From the NCBI RefSeq assembly GCF_001427225.1, contig NZ_LMFH01000005.1:1229325-1293324 (forward strand): a stretch of DNA of 64,000 bases, read 5' to 3'. The DNA comes from Lysobacter sp. Root494 (lineage in GTDB: Bacteria; Pseudomonadota; Gammaproteobacteria; Xanthomonadales; Xanthomonadaceae). Every line of letters begins with the position of its first letter. The first letter of the stretch is position 1. Position numbers and translations under genes: made by a program. Of the stretch, positions 35,987 through 45,009 are shown piece after piece. The notes below the pieces were generated by a model. The model was not told the origin of the DNA. It saw only the letters and a list, made by a program, of their open reading frames with translations, and searched no databases.

Positions 35987-37011
35987 TCCGGCGCTAGGCT
36001 CAGGCGGGGCTTGCGGAACAGGTACAGGGCCAGCCAATCGGGCCGGAACCGGCCTTTCGCATCGCGGATGGTCTCCGCCTCGAATCCAGTGCGGCCGAGC
36101 AACCATCCCACGGTTGGACGCACCGGATTGAGCGCGGGCACGCTGGTGAACACGAGCTCGTAGCCTGCTTCACGCGCGCGCCGGGCGATGTTGGCGTCAT
36201 GCGCCCCATGCGGAAACGACATCGTTTCGCCTGCCAGGATCTCCGGCTCCAGCCGTTTGGCCAACGTGGTGCGTGCACCGGACAGTTCGTCGTCGAGATC
36301 GAGCGCGCGCGTCATCGGCGTGTGCGTCCGTCCGTGCAAGCCCAGCCCTATGCCATGGTCCAACAGGCGGCGAAGGTCATTGCTGTCGACCATGTGACGC
36401 AGCTCGTCGTCCAGGCAGCCAGCGACCCGTTCCAGCAAGTTTGCACGGACCTGAGGCTCCAGTTCTTCCACGGCCCCAATCAGCCTGCGCAACGCCGCCT
36501 CTTCCTCGTTGGCGGGCGCACCGACATCTGCACCCAGCGCGCGCAGTTCCTCGCGCAGCGTGGATACCCGCAACGTTCCGCGGCGCCATGCCGAAAAAAT
36601 GCGTTCCTGGTAGAAGGGCTGGCGGGCGCCGACCGCATCGGCCACGACGAACATCAACGCCGGCAGCCCTTGCCTGTGCAGCTGTGGCAAGGCGAAATCG
36701 GCGTTGTCCGCCCAGCCGTCGTCGAAGGTGATCAGCAACGGGCGTGGGGGCAATCCCTTCAGGCCGCGGCGTGCCGCAAGCACGTCCTCCATGGCGACGA
36801 CGTTGTAGTGGCGGCGGAAGAATTCCAGCGAACGGATGAAGAGATCGACCGGCAGGGTGTAGTCGGGATCGCAGCTTTTCCAGCGTGGATCGGCCGGGTC
36901 GAGCACGCGATGGAACATCACGACCGTAAGCTGGTTGCGATTGCGTATTGAGTGGTACAACCCGAGTGCACCACTGGCGTAAAGCAGCCTCTTGGCGAGA
37001 TCAGCGAGCAT
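35956..37011 (-). CDS. Polysaccharide deacetylase family protein (third copy)
   Basis: The 351-residue protein begins MLADLAKRLLYASGALGLYHSIRNR, a conserved N-terminus for EPS deacetylases. It shows VVMFHRVLDP, LLITFDDGWADNADFALP (metal Asp pair), LGLHGRTHTPM (His motif) and MSFPHGAHDANIARRAREAGY. It is distinct from the copies at 14139 and 20245. The start codon at 37009-37011 overlaps the start codon of the divergent GT2 gene, and the 3' end overlaps the GNAT gene by 31 nt, so it shares bases at both ends with opposite-strand genes. Confidence 0.88.
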   Translation of the reverse strand: MLADLAKRLLYASGALGLYHSIRNRNQLTVVMFHRVLDPADPRWKSCDPDYTLPVDLFIRSLEFFRRHYNVVAMEDVLAARRGLKGLPPRPLLITFDDGWADNADFALPQLHRQGLPALMFVVADAVGARQPFYQERIFSAWRRGTLRVSTLREELRALGADVGAPANEEEAALRRLIGAVEELEPQVRANLLERVAGCLDDELRHMVDSNDLRRLLDHGIGLGLHGRTHTPMTRALDLDDELSGARTTLAKRLEPEILAGETMSFPHGAHDANIARRAREAGYELVFTSVPALNPVRPTVGWLLGRTGFEAETIRDAKGRFRPDWLALYLFRKPRLSLAPDYSSSSADVR

Positions 37012-37936
37012 GACGCAACCCTTCCTGGTGTCGGCGATCATACCGACGTACAACCGCAGCGCGATCCTGTCGCGCGCGCTCGAGTCGGTGCTCGCGCAAA
37101 CGCGCCAGCCGGATGAAGTCATCGTGATCGACGACGGTTCCACCGACGATACCGGTGACATGTTGCGCGAGCGCTTTGCAGGGCTCTTCGGCGACAGACT
37201 GCGGTACGCGTGGCAAGCCAACGCCGGAGTGTCCTCGGCACGCAATCACGGCATGCGCCTGGCGCGTGGCGACTTCTTCGCCTTCCTCGACAGCGATGAC
37301 ACATGGCTGCCCGACAAGACACAGCGCCAGGCCGATTGGCTCGCGGGGCATCCCGATCACGGCATGGTCCTGTGCGATGTCGAGCGTACGGACGATGCCC
37401 TCCGCCGCATCGATGTCTTCCATCGCCGTGACGTGCTCCCCTCGGATGGGTGGGTCCTGCGATGGCTCCTGCACAACCCTGCCCTGGCGCCGGTGTCGGC
37501 GATGATGCGCCGCGAAGTGTTCGAGGATGTCGGCGGCTTCGATGAGCGCCTGCGCACGGCCGAGGACATCGAATATCACCTGCGCATCGCCGCGCGCTGG
37601 CGCATCGGCGTAGTCGACGAGGTGCTGGCCAGTGCCGTGCGAGGACATGAGGGCCTGTCGGCAACGTCGTCCACCTATGACGATTACGTCGCAGTGATGG
37701 AGCAAGCCGTGGAGCAGGCCCAGGGCGCGGTGGCCGATTCCGAGCGATTCCACGCACTGGGCGCCGCGTACGTGCGCAACGCACGGGGCATGCTCATCCG
37801 CTGGCGCTGGCGTGATGCGATGGAACTGGCCACGAAAGCCTGGCGCACGAGCTCCCATCCGGATGTCCGTCGCGGCGTAGCCGCGCTTTTTCCCTTTGCC
37901 GCGCGGCGCACGTTCAGCCGATTGCTGCGTCGTTGA
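37010..37936 (+). CDS. Glycosyltransferase family 2
   Basis: The 308-residue GT-A transferase starts MTQPFLVSAIIPTYNRSAI, with VIVIDDGSTDDTG, FAFLDSDDTWLPDK (DxD-like motif) and FDERLRTAEDIEYHLRIA (the acceptor-side ED motif). The ATG at 37010 lies in a CATG shared with the deacetylase start codon. A TTG at 36992 is an alternative, but adds only six residues of no homology. It is the last plus-strand glycosyltransferase before the initiating transferase. Confidence 0.9.
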   Translation: MTQPFLVSAIIPTYNRSAILSRALESVLAQTRQPDEVIVIDDGSTDDTGDMLRERFAGLFGDRLRYAWQANAGVSSARNHGMRLARGDFFAFLDSDDTWLPDKTQRQADWLAGHPDHGMVLCDVERTDDALRRIDVFHRRDVLPSDGWVLRWLLHNPALAPVSAMMRREVFEDVGGFDERLRTAEDIEYHLRIAARWRIGVVDEVLASAVRGHEGLSATSSTYDDYVAVMEQAVEQAQGAVADSERFHALGAAYVRNARGMLIRWRWRDAMELATKAWRTSSHPDVRRGVAALFPFAARRTFSRLLRR

Positions 37937-37971
37937 CCACATCGAATGACCACTCACTGCAACCTCGCGCC

Positions 37972-39492
37972 TCAGCGTCCGCCTCTCTGGAACAGCACGA
38001 CTTCGATCGTCTGCAACAGGATCAACGTATCCAGCAGAAGCCCGTGGTTCTTGACATAGAACAGGTCGAATTTGAGCTTCTCCTCCGCATCGACTACGGA
38101 AGCTCCGTACGGATACCGCACCTGCGCCCATCCCGTCAGCCCCGGCTTGATGCTGTGCCGCACGTTGTAATAACGGACCTGTCGCGCAAGCATGTCGACG
38201 AACTGCGGCCGTTCCGGGCGGGGGCCGACGAAACTCATTTCACCACGGAGCACGTTGAAGAGCTGGGGTAATTCATCCAGCCGCGTCTTGCGGATGAAGC
38301 CTCCCACCCGCGTGCTGCGGTCGTCCTGCATGCTGGCCCAGCGTGCAACGCCATCGGCTTCGGCATCCACGCGCATGCTGCGAAACTTCACCAGTTCGAA
38401 CTCCTGGCCGAGCTCCCCCACGCGCACCTGCCGGTACAGCACGGGCCCGGGGGATTCCAGCTTCACGCACAGCGCCACGAGCATCATCACCGGCCACGAA
38501 AGCAACAGCAGCGACATCGCGGCGACCACGTCGAAGAACCGCTTGCTCAGGCGCCGCGGCAGCGAATGATCGAAGCCGCCTGAAAACACCAGCCACGAAG
38601 GATCGGACACGCTCAGGCTGACCATTCCCGCCTCTCGCTCGAAGAAGGACGAAAGGTCGGTGACGCGCAGCCCGCGTTGCGCGCAGATGAGCATCTCTTC
38701 CATCGGGAGCGCGCCCCGCCGTTCGTCGAGCGCCACCACGAGCTCGGCGACGTTCAGTTCTTCGGCCAGGGAAACGATTCCATTGATCGGTTGGACCAGC
38801 ATGTTGTGGTCGACCAATACTTTCTGCCCGGGCAAGGGCACGAATCCGACCAGGGTGAACCCGGCCCGATCGCTGCGGCGGCGCAAGCGGTCGTTGATGA
38901 TGTCGGCGTTAACACCCGCCCCGAGCACGAGGACACGCCGCTTGAATGCATCGCCCTCGAACAGCCGCCCGGCCGTAAGCCGGGTAACGACCGCACTGAC
39001 CAGCGAAAGCAGGAGCGCAATCGCCAGCACTCCTCGGCCGATATAGGCCGGGGGAAACGCGTAGTACAGCACCAGCAGTGCGCCCGAGCCGAACGCAAAC
39101 GCCAGCAGGATCCGCAACACGAGGTCGGTGGTGCGCGGGCGCAGATGCCCCTGGTACAGGCCAAACATGGCCATCGAGCCAGTGAGCGCCAGCCCCACCA
39201 GCAGGGCGCGCCCGGTGGCGTTCTGCAGGAAAGCCATGTGTCCCTCGGGATCTCCCGAAAAACGCAGGTTCGCCGCACCGATTACCGCCAGCACGATGAC
39301 CGCGAGATCGACGTACCACAGCACCGTCATGGGGCGCCGCAGGCGCTCGAATCGCCCCTTCACGGCCGCGTGCGCCCAAATAGCAGGCGCTCGCGTGCGA
39401 GCCCCGCCTGCAGCGGGTGGAATTGGCACGACATACAGCCCCCTGTCGATTTGCCTGAAAGCCTTGGTAGCAAGGGAAACGGCAACGTGCAC
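37972..39492 (-). CDS. Undecaprenyl-phosphate sugar phosphotransferase (EPS initiation)
   Basis: The 506-residue polyprenyl-phosphate hexose-1-phosphate transferase has four to five N-terminal helices, a central Rossmann-like region (RRVLVLGAGVNADII), a further helix, and the bacterial sugar transferase domain (KRFFDVVAAMSLLLLSWPVM, PGPVLYRQVRVGELGQEFEL, TRLDELPQLFNVLRGEMSFVGPRPERPQFV). It would start the EPS repeat unit on undecaprenyl phosphate. It resembles GumD/EpsB-type and PEP-CTERM-associated transferases (TIGR03013). It is the gene downstream of manC on the minus strand, 157 nt apart; that gap holds a short C5/G5 hairpin at 39574-39587. Confidence 0.93.
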   Translation of the reverse strand: MHVAVSLATKAFRQIDRGLYVVPIPPAAGGARTRAPAIWAHAAVKGRFERLRRPMTVLWYVDLAVIVLAVIGAANLRFSGDPEGHMAFLQNATGRALLVGLALTGSMAMFGLYQGHLRPRTTDLVLRILLAFAFGSGALLVLYYAFPPAYIGRGVLAIALLLSLVSAVVTRLTAGRLFEGDAFKRRVLVLGAGVNADIINDRLRRRSDRAGFTLVGFVPLPGQKVLVDHNMLVQPINGIVSLAEELNVAELVVALDERRGALPMEEMLICAQRGLRVTDLSSFFEREAGMVSLSVSDPSWLVFSGGFDHSLPRRLSKRFFDVVAAMSLLLLSWPVMMLVALCVKLESPGPVLYRQVRVGELGQEFELVKFRSMRVDAEADGVARWASMQDDRSTRVGGFIRKTRLDELPQLFNVLRGEMSFVGPRPERPQFVDMLARQVRYYNVRHSIKPGLTGWAQVRYPYGASVVDAEEKLKFDLFYVKNHGLLLDTLILLQTIEVVLFQRGGR

Positions 39493-39649
39493 CGACGGCG
39501 GCCATCGCGGCGGCAGGAACTGACTGGATTACCACGCAGCTGATCGTGCTGGCACCACCAAGAACTCAACTGTCCCCCACCTGGGGGTGTCGGCTACCAG
39601 CGTGCTGTTCTGCAATCGCCCGGCTGTCAGTAGTGCATTCGGGCCACGC

Positions 39650-41047
39650 TCAGTCGCGCCCGTACACGTCCTCGAAGCGGACGATGTCGTCCTCACCGAG
39701 ATAGCTCCCCGACTGCACCTCGATCAGTTCCAGCGGCATGACACCGGGATTCTCGAGGCGGTGCTTCACTCCCAGCGGAATGTAGGTGCTCTGGTTTTCC
39801 GAAAGGATGATCGTTTCGTCGCCACGGGTAATGCGGCCGGTACCGCTGACGACGATCCAGTGTTCGGCGCGGTGGTGGTGCATCTGCAGGCTCAGCGCGG
39901 CGCCCGGCTTCACCGTGATGCGCTTGACCTGGAAGCGTTCGCCCATGTCGATGGAGTCATAGCTGCCCCATGGGCGGTAGACCTTGCGGTGCCAGGTCGG
40001 TTCGGGGCGTTCGCGCTTCTTCAGCTCGGCGACGATGCCTTTGACGTCCTGCACGTGGTCCTTGTGCGCGACCAGCACTGCGTCGTCGGTGTCGACGACC
40101 ACGACGTTCTCCAGCCCGAGCAGCGCAACCAGCCGGCCGTTACCCCACGCCAGGGTGTCGCGGCAGTCCTGCGCAATGACGTCGCCGTGATGCGCGTTGC
40201 CGTTGCCGTCCTGCTCGGCGACTTCCCACAAGGCCGACCAGCTGCCGACATCGTTCCAGCCGACCGAGATCGGCAGCACCGCGGCGTGCGCCGTCTTTTC
40301 CATCACCGCGTAGTCGATCGAATCCGACGGGGACGCTGCGAACGCGTCCTTGTCCAGGCGGATGAAGTCGGCATCGCGCTTCGCCTTCGCCAGTGCTTCG
40401 TCGCATGCCGCCAGCATTTCGGGACGGTGCCGTTCGAGTTCGGCGAGATACACCGACGCGCGGAACAGGAACATGCCGCTGTTCCAGAAATAGTCGCCGC
40501 TGGCGACATAACGCGATGCGGTTTCGGCGTCCGGCTTCTCGACAAACTGCGCGACCGGGCGAACACCGTCGCCTGCCTGCGCGCGGATGTAACCGTAGCC
40601 CGTCTCGGGAGACGAAGGCACGATCCCGAAGGTAACCAGCTGGCCGGACTGCGCAGCGCTCGTGGCGGCGCGCACTGCATGGCGGAAGCCTTCGGCATCG
40701 GCGATCACGTGGTCGGATGGCAGCACGAGCAGCAGCGGGTCGCTGCCGCCGCGCCGAGCCTCCAGTGCGGCAATCGCGATCGCCGGTGCGGTGTTGCGCC
40801 CCACGGGTTCGAGCAGGATGCCCGCCGGCGTGCAGTCCGCTTCACGCAACTGCTCGGCGACCATGAAGCGGTGTTCCTCATTGGCCACCACCAGCGGTGC
40901 CGACGTCGCCAACGGCGCGATGCGATCCCAGGTCGCCTGCAGCAGGGAGTGCTCGCCGAGAAGGCTGAGGAACTGCTTGGGGAAGGCTTCGCGCGAGAGC
41001 GGCCACAGGCGGGTGCCTGAACCGCCCGAAAGGATGACTGGGATCAT
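39650..41047 (-). CDS. manC: Mannose-1-phosphate guanylyltransferase / mannose-6-phosphate isomerase
   Basis: The 465-residue protein has the N-terminal nucleotidyltransferase MIPVILSGGSGTRLWPLSREAFPKQFL and a C-terminal cupin isomerase domain (KVYRPWGSYDSIDMGERF, HHHRAEHWIVVSGTG, YIPLGVKHRLENPG). It is the bifunctional ManC/XanB/AlgA type making GDP-mannose (and, via the isomerase, mannose-6-P). The N-terminal Met at 41047 starts the catalytic motif. A longer frame upstream is without homology. It provides mannose for EPS and is known to be essential for xanthan-type polymers. Confidence 0.95.
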   Translation of the reverse strand: MIPVILSGGSGTRLWPLSREAFPKQFLSLLGEHSLLQATWDRIAPLATSAPLVVANEEHRFMVAEQLREADCTPAGILLEPVGRNTAPAIAIAALEARRGGSDPLLLVLPSDHVIADAEGFRHAVRAATSAAQSGQLVTFGIVPSSPETGYGYIRAQAGDGVRPVAQFVEKPDAETASRYVASGDYFWNSGMFLFRASVYLAELERHRPEMLAACDEALAKAKRDADFIRLDKDAFAASPSDSIDYAVMEKTAHAAVLPISVGWNDVGSWSALWEVAEQDGNGNAHHGDVIAQDCRDTLAWGNGRLVALLGLENVVVVDTDDAVLVAHKDHVQDVKGIVAELKKRERPEPTWHRKVYRPWGSYDSIDMGERFQVKRITVKPGAALSLQMHHHRAEHWIVVSGTGRITRGDETIILSENQSTYIPLGVKHRLENPGVMPLELIEVQSGSYLGEDDIVRFEDVYGRD

Positions 41048-41379
41048 GCGGGGCTCAAGGTGACGGGAGACGGCGAGCGGCGGAACCAAGCCACATGGCC
41101 GCCTTTGATTGTGAAGTACCCGGTCCGGAATCTCATAGCGCCCGCCCCAGACGTCCGGAAGGGCGGCCACGCGCGTGCCTCCGGGCGGAAAGTGAACCAT
41201 TCATCTTTGTAATGACGGTTTTTTGTCACTCGCCTTTGCGCAATTTGTCGCCCCATGACGCATTTTGCTAATTGTGACGGTGCGCGCACTTAGGTACATT
41301 GCGCCCGCCCATTGCAACGGGCCGGCCTTTTTGCCGAACACCCAACAAATACAGCCCGAATGGGCGACAGGGGAAAACC
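41048..41379. other. Divergent intergenic region with AT-richer patch
   Basis: 332 nt between manC (minus) and the SCPU pilin (plus). Its right half is AT-richer than its surroundings (around 41195-41300). A candidate sigma-70 promoter for the pilin is TTGTGA at 41272-41277 and TACATT at 41295-41300 with a 17-nt spacer, four matches in each hexamer. I see no gene in it. Confidence 0.45.
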
Positions 41380-41883
41380 ATGAAGCTGGTCCGCAACACG
41401 ATTGCTGTTGCCGCGCTTGCGTTTGCAAGTTCCGCGGCGTTCGCCGGTCCGAGTCCGCAGACGCGTGATTTCGAGGTCTCGATCACGCTGGAAAACGACT
41501 GCGAAATCACCTTCAACAACATCAACCACGGCACCGTGACCACGCTGGCGAGCAATAACGATGCGGCCAGCGCCGGCGACAACATCACCTGCAGCTTTGC
41601 CGACACCTACAGCATCGCGCTGAATGTCGGCACCGGCGGTGGCACGTACGGCACGCGCACCTTGGCCAATGGCGTCAATACGCTGAACTTCAACGTGTAC
41701 AGCGATGCTGCTCATACCACTGTGTGGGGTGACGGCTCTGCCGGCGCGCCCGCCCTGGTCGGAACGTCCACGGGTGGTGGCACTCCCAATGCGCTTACGG
41801 TCTATTCGCGCGTGCTCGGTGGACAGACCGGCAAGCCCGAAGGCACCTACAGCTCGACGATCACGGCAACGGCCACGTTCTAA
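41380..41883 (+). CDS. Spore coat U (SCPU) domain pilin subunit, CsuA/B-like
   Basis: The 167-residue protein has a Sec signal (MKLVRNTIAVAALAFASSAAFA) and an SCPU domain: VSITLENDCEITFNNINHGTV, Cys residues paired at about 46 and 69, then the donor-strand-complemented Ig-like fold ending TYSSTITATATF. It is the probable main subunit of an archaic chaperone-usher pilus. An AGGGG-type ribosome site precedes ATG 41380. The chaperone start overlaps its stop by one base (TAATG). Confidence 0.87.
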   Translation: MKLVRNTIAVAALAFASSAAFAGPSPQTRDFEVSITLENDCEITFNNINHGTVTTLASNNDAASAGDNITCSFADTYSIALNVGTGGGTYGTRTLANGVNTLNFNVYSDAAHTTVWGDGSAGAPALVGTSTGGGTPNALTVYSRVLGGQTGKPEGTYSSTITATATF

Positions 41884-42596
41884 TGAACGTACGCCGGTTC
41901 GCTTCCGCGGCCCTGCTGGCCGCGGTGGCACCGGTTGCGATGGCAGGCGGACACCTTCAGGTCGGCTCGACCCGCGTCGAGCTGTCCGCGGGTGCGCGTG
42001 CCACGCGGCTGGTGCTGCGCAACAGTGGGGATGCTCCCGTTGGTGCCCAGGTGCGCGTGTATGGCTGGTCGCAACCGGAGGGCGAAGATCGCCTGGATGA
42101 GACCCATGACATGGTGCTCAGTCCGCCGATCGTGCGCGTCGCGCCCGGTGAGGAACAGGTCGTGCGCATCGTGCGGCAGGGACCAGCGCCGACCGGTCGT
42201 GATGCCACCTACCGCGTAGTGGCAGAAGAGGTACCGCTCACTCCACAGGATGCGAGCGTGGCGGTGGGTTTCCGCATGCGCTTCGTACTGCCGTTGTTCG
42301 ATCGCTCTGCCGATGCCGCGCCTGCGCAGCTGAGCTGCCGCCTGGGCACAGACACGCTGACCTGCCTCAACGCAGGCGGACGTGCATGCAAGCTCGGCGC
42401 GACCCGTCTCGTCGACGCGGCAGGCCACGCGGTGGAACTCACCAGTGGCCTGTTCGGTTACGTGCTGCCCCGCTCGACCCGGCGCTGGACGCTCTCCGCC
42501 GATCGCCTCGCGACCCTCGGCAACGGACTGCGCCTCAGAACGAAGATCGACAATGCTTCCGATCTCGAAGTCGCGGTCGAGCGCTCAGCGCCGTAG
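41883..42596 (+). CDS. Periplasmic pilus chaperone (CsuC-like)
   Basis: The 237-residue protein has a signal peptide (ALLAAVAPVAMA) and a PapD-like chaperone domain: GSTRVELSAGARATRLVLRNSGDAP, SPPIVRVAPGEEQVVRIVRQG with the conserved Arg/Lys anchor, YRVVAEEVPL. Archaic (sigma) chaperones have this short form. It would hold the pilin until the usher takes it. Its stop overlaps the frame of the usher by about 44 nt, so the usher start is uncertain. Confidence 0.9.
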   Translation: MNVRRFASAALLAAVAPVAMAGGHLQVGSTRVELSAGARATRLVLRNSGDAPVGAQVRVYGWSQPEGEDRLDETHDMVLSPPIVRVAPGEEQVVRIVRQGPAPTGRDATYRVVAEEVPLTPQDASVAVGFRMRFVLPLFDRSADAAPAQLSCRLGTDTLTCLNAGGRACKLGATRLVDAAGHAVELTSGLFGYVLPRSTRRWTLSADRLATLGNGLRLRTKIDNASDLEVAVERSAP

Positions 42597-45009
42597 GCGA
42601 CTGACGCTCGGCGTGTGGCTGGCGATCGCGTCGGCCCCGGGCTGGTGCGCCGTTGCCGACAGCGCAGGCGCCGATGCCGAGAGCGAGCACGGTGGCTCGG
42701 GCGTCTCGCTCGCAGCGCTCGATTTGTCCGCGTTCGGTGCGAGCGCGCACGATTTCGAAATGGCCGAGGCGGCCGATCCGGACGGAGGCACGCCGCTCTA
42801 TCTCGATGTCTATTTCGACGAACGTCCCGCCGGGCGCCTCGTGGAATTGCGCCGGCGTGGCGGACGCCTCTACATCACGCCACAGGGCCTCACCGCACTG
42901 GACGTGGTCCCGCCGCAGCCCTTGCAGCCGGGTGCGGACGGATGGGTACCGCTCGACTCGATACCCGGCCTGCAGCACCGTTACGACGCCGCCGAGCAAC
43001 GACTCGTGCTCAGCGTGCCGCCGGCACTTCGCCCCAGCCAGAACCTGGGCTACCGGATTCCGGATCCGGTGACCGTTACGCGCGATACCGGCGCACTGCT
43101 GGGCTGGGAAGCCTATGGCCGCCATGTCGAAGACTCGGACCTGCTATCGGTTGCAAGCCGCTGGCGGTGGTTCGGGCGTCTCGGTGCTCTGGAAGTCAGC
43201 GGCGTGAGTCGCGGTGGCGACGACGACACCGCATGGGAACGCCTGGACACGCACTGGAGCTACAGCGATTCCAATCGCATGACGACCAGCACCGTGGGTG
43301 ACCTGACCAGTGGCGGTCTGGCGTGGACGCGTCCGGTGCGGTTGGGCGGCGTGCAGTACCGCCGCAACTTCGGCACCCGTCCCGATCTGGTCACTTACCC
43401 CGTGCCGCGTTTTTCCGGACAGGCCACGGTGCCGTCCGCGGTCGAGTTGCTGGTCGACAACGTTCGCCAGTTCGGAACCGAAGTGAACGACGGGCCGTTC
43501 GTGATCGAACAGTTTCCCCGCATCAGTGGCGCCGGCGACGTCACCGTCGTACTCACCGATGCGCTCGGCCGCGTAACTCAGACCACGGTTCCACTGTACG
43601 TGGACTACCAGCGCCTCGCCCCCGGCCTGACTGATTTCAGTTTCGAAGCCGGCCGCCTGCGCGAAGGCTACGGCGGTGGCAGCGATCGCTACGGCAACGA
43701 CTGGCTTGGCAGTGCGAGTGCGCGCCGCGGGATCACCGACAGCCTCACGCTGGAAGGCCATGTCGAAGGCGGTGCGGGATTGGCGCTTACCGGCCTCGGT
43801 GCCGTGTGGTCACCGGCGGCGCGCTACGGCGTGTTCAACCTTGCGTATGCCGTAGGTAGCGGAGACAGCGATGGTTCCCTGCGTCGCGCGGGCTATCAGT
43901 GGAACAACCGCAGCGTGGGCATCGACCTGCAGAGCGAGCGGCGCAGCCAGGAGCTGCGCGACCTGGGCGACGCGCTGGATCCGGGTGGACCGGCTTCCGC
44001 GCCCCGCGCACTGGATCGCGTCTCCGGCTGGACGCAGTTCAGCCGTGGCAGCCTTGGCTACACATGGCTGCGTTCGCGCAGCAGCACCGGTCGCGACGAC
44101 CGGCTGCACAGCGTGTCCTGGTCCCAGAGTTATCGTCAGTTCTCGCTGTCGGCTTCGGCGTTCGACAGCGCGACGACCGGCTATGGCCTGAGCCTCACGA
44201 TGTCGGTTCCCCTGGGTGCGGACCGCAGCCTGAGCACCTACGCAAACCATTCCGAAGGCGGCGACACCGACTTCATCGCCGACCTTCGCCGCGACGCGCC
44301 GTATGCCGGCGGCTGGGGCTGGGATCTGCAGGGTGGCCGTCGTGGTGGTGGCGAATTCGGCCAGGCTTCGTTGAGCCTGCGCGGATCCCTGGGCGAGGGC
44401 CTCATCGGCATGGATCACGCGAATGGCCGTACCGGCATATTCGGGCAGGCGGGCGGCACCCTGGTCTGGATGGGCGAGCATGCGTTCGCCACGCGGCGCG
44501 TAGGCGATGCGATGGTCCTCGTCGATGCCAATGGGACGCCGGGCGTGCCCGTGCTGGTGGAGAACCGCGTGTTCGGCGTGACCGACAGGAATGGCTTCCT
44601 GCTCCTCCCCGAAGCGCGCGGCTGGCAGCGCAACCGCATCGCCATCGATCCCGATGTGCTCGGCTACGAATATCTAATAACCGATGTCGAACAATTCGCC
44701 ACCCCTGCGGACGAGGGTGCGGTGCGCCTTCGCTTCGACATCCACCGACTGCATCCGGCCACGGTGACCCTGCTCGATCGCGACGGCAAACCGCTGCCCG
44801 CAGGTACTCCCGCATGGCTCGGCAAGCAGGAAATCCTTGTCGCATACGATGGCCAGGCGTGGGTGCCAGACCTGCCGGCAGGTGCTTCCATCGAGGCCGA
44901 GTTGCCGGGTTACCGCTGCCGCTTCACACCACGACTGCCACAGTCCGCGAGGGACCAGATGCAGGAAAGCCCGTTGTCCTGCGAAGTGATCGGATGGGTG
45001 AGCCGATGA
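42553..45009 (+). CDS. Outer-membrane usher (CsuD-like)
   Basis: About 818 residues. Motifs of the family include YLDVYFDERPAGRLVELRRR at the N-terminal domain, LLVDNVRQFGTEVNDGPFVIEQFPRISGAGDVTV, then a long beta-barrel with paired Tyr/Arg strands. A plug/C-terminal part (VLVENRVFGVTDRNGFLLLPEARGWQRNRIAIDP) resembles the archaic CsuD. It assembles and secretes the pilus. I placed the start at ATG 42553, upstream of a poor signal (LTLGVWLAIASAPGWCAVA). The GTG near 42613 after the chaperone stop is a possible alternative. Confidence 0.85.
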   Translation: MLPISKSRSSAQRRRRLTLGVWLAIASAPGWCAVADSAGADAESEHGGSGVSLAALDLSAFGASAHDFEMAEAADPDGGTPLYLDVYFDERPAGRLVELRRRGGRLYITPQGLTALDVVPPQPLQPGADGWVPLDSIPGLQHRYDAAEQRLVLSVPPALRPSQNLGYRIPDPVTVTRDTGALLGWEAYGRHVEDSDLLSVASRWRWFGRLGALEVSGVSRGGDDDTAWERLDTHWSYSDSNRMTTSTVGDLTSGGLAWTRPVRLGGVQYRRNFGTRPDLVTYPVPRFSGQATVPSAVELLVDNVRQFGTEVNDGPFVIEQFPRISGAGDVTVVLTDALGRVTQTTVPLYVDYQRLAPGLTDFSFEAGRLREGYGGGSDRYGNDWLGSASARRGITDSLTLEGHVEGGAGLALTGLGAVWSPAARYGVFNLAYAVGSGDSDGSLRRAGYQWNNRSVGIDLQSERRSQELRDLGDALDPGGPASAPRALDRVSGWTQFSRGSLGYTWLRSRSSTGRDDRLHSVSWSQSYRQFSLSASAFDSATTGYGLSLTMSVPLGADRSLSTYANHSEGGDTDFIADLRRDAPYAGGWGWDLQGGRRGGGEFGQASLSLRGSLGEGLIGMDHANGRTGIFGQAGGTLVWMGEHAFATRRVGDAMVLVDANGTPGVPVLVENRVFGVTDRNGFLLLPEARGWQRNRIAIDPDVLGYEYLITDVEQFATPADEGAVRLRFDIHRLHPATVTLLDRDGKPLPAGTPAWLGKQEILVAYDGQAWVPDLPAGASIEAELPGYRCRFTPRLPQSARDQMQESPLSCEVIGWVSR

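Noticed and set aside
43899-45005. Upstream extension of the SCPU tip protein
   Set aside because: It lies inside the usher gene in another frame; the signal peptide at 45006 defines the start.
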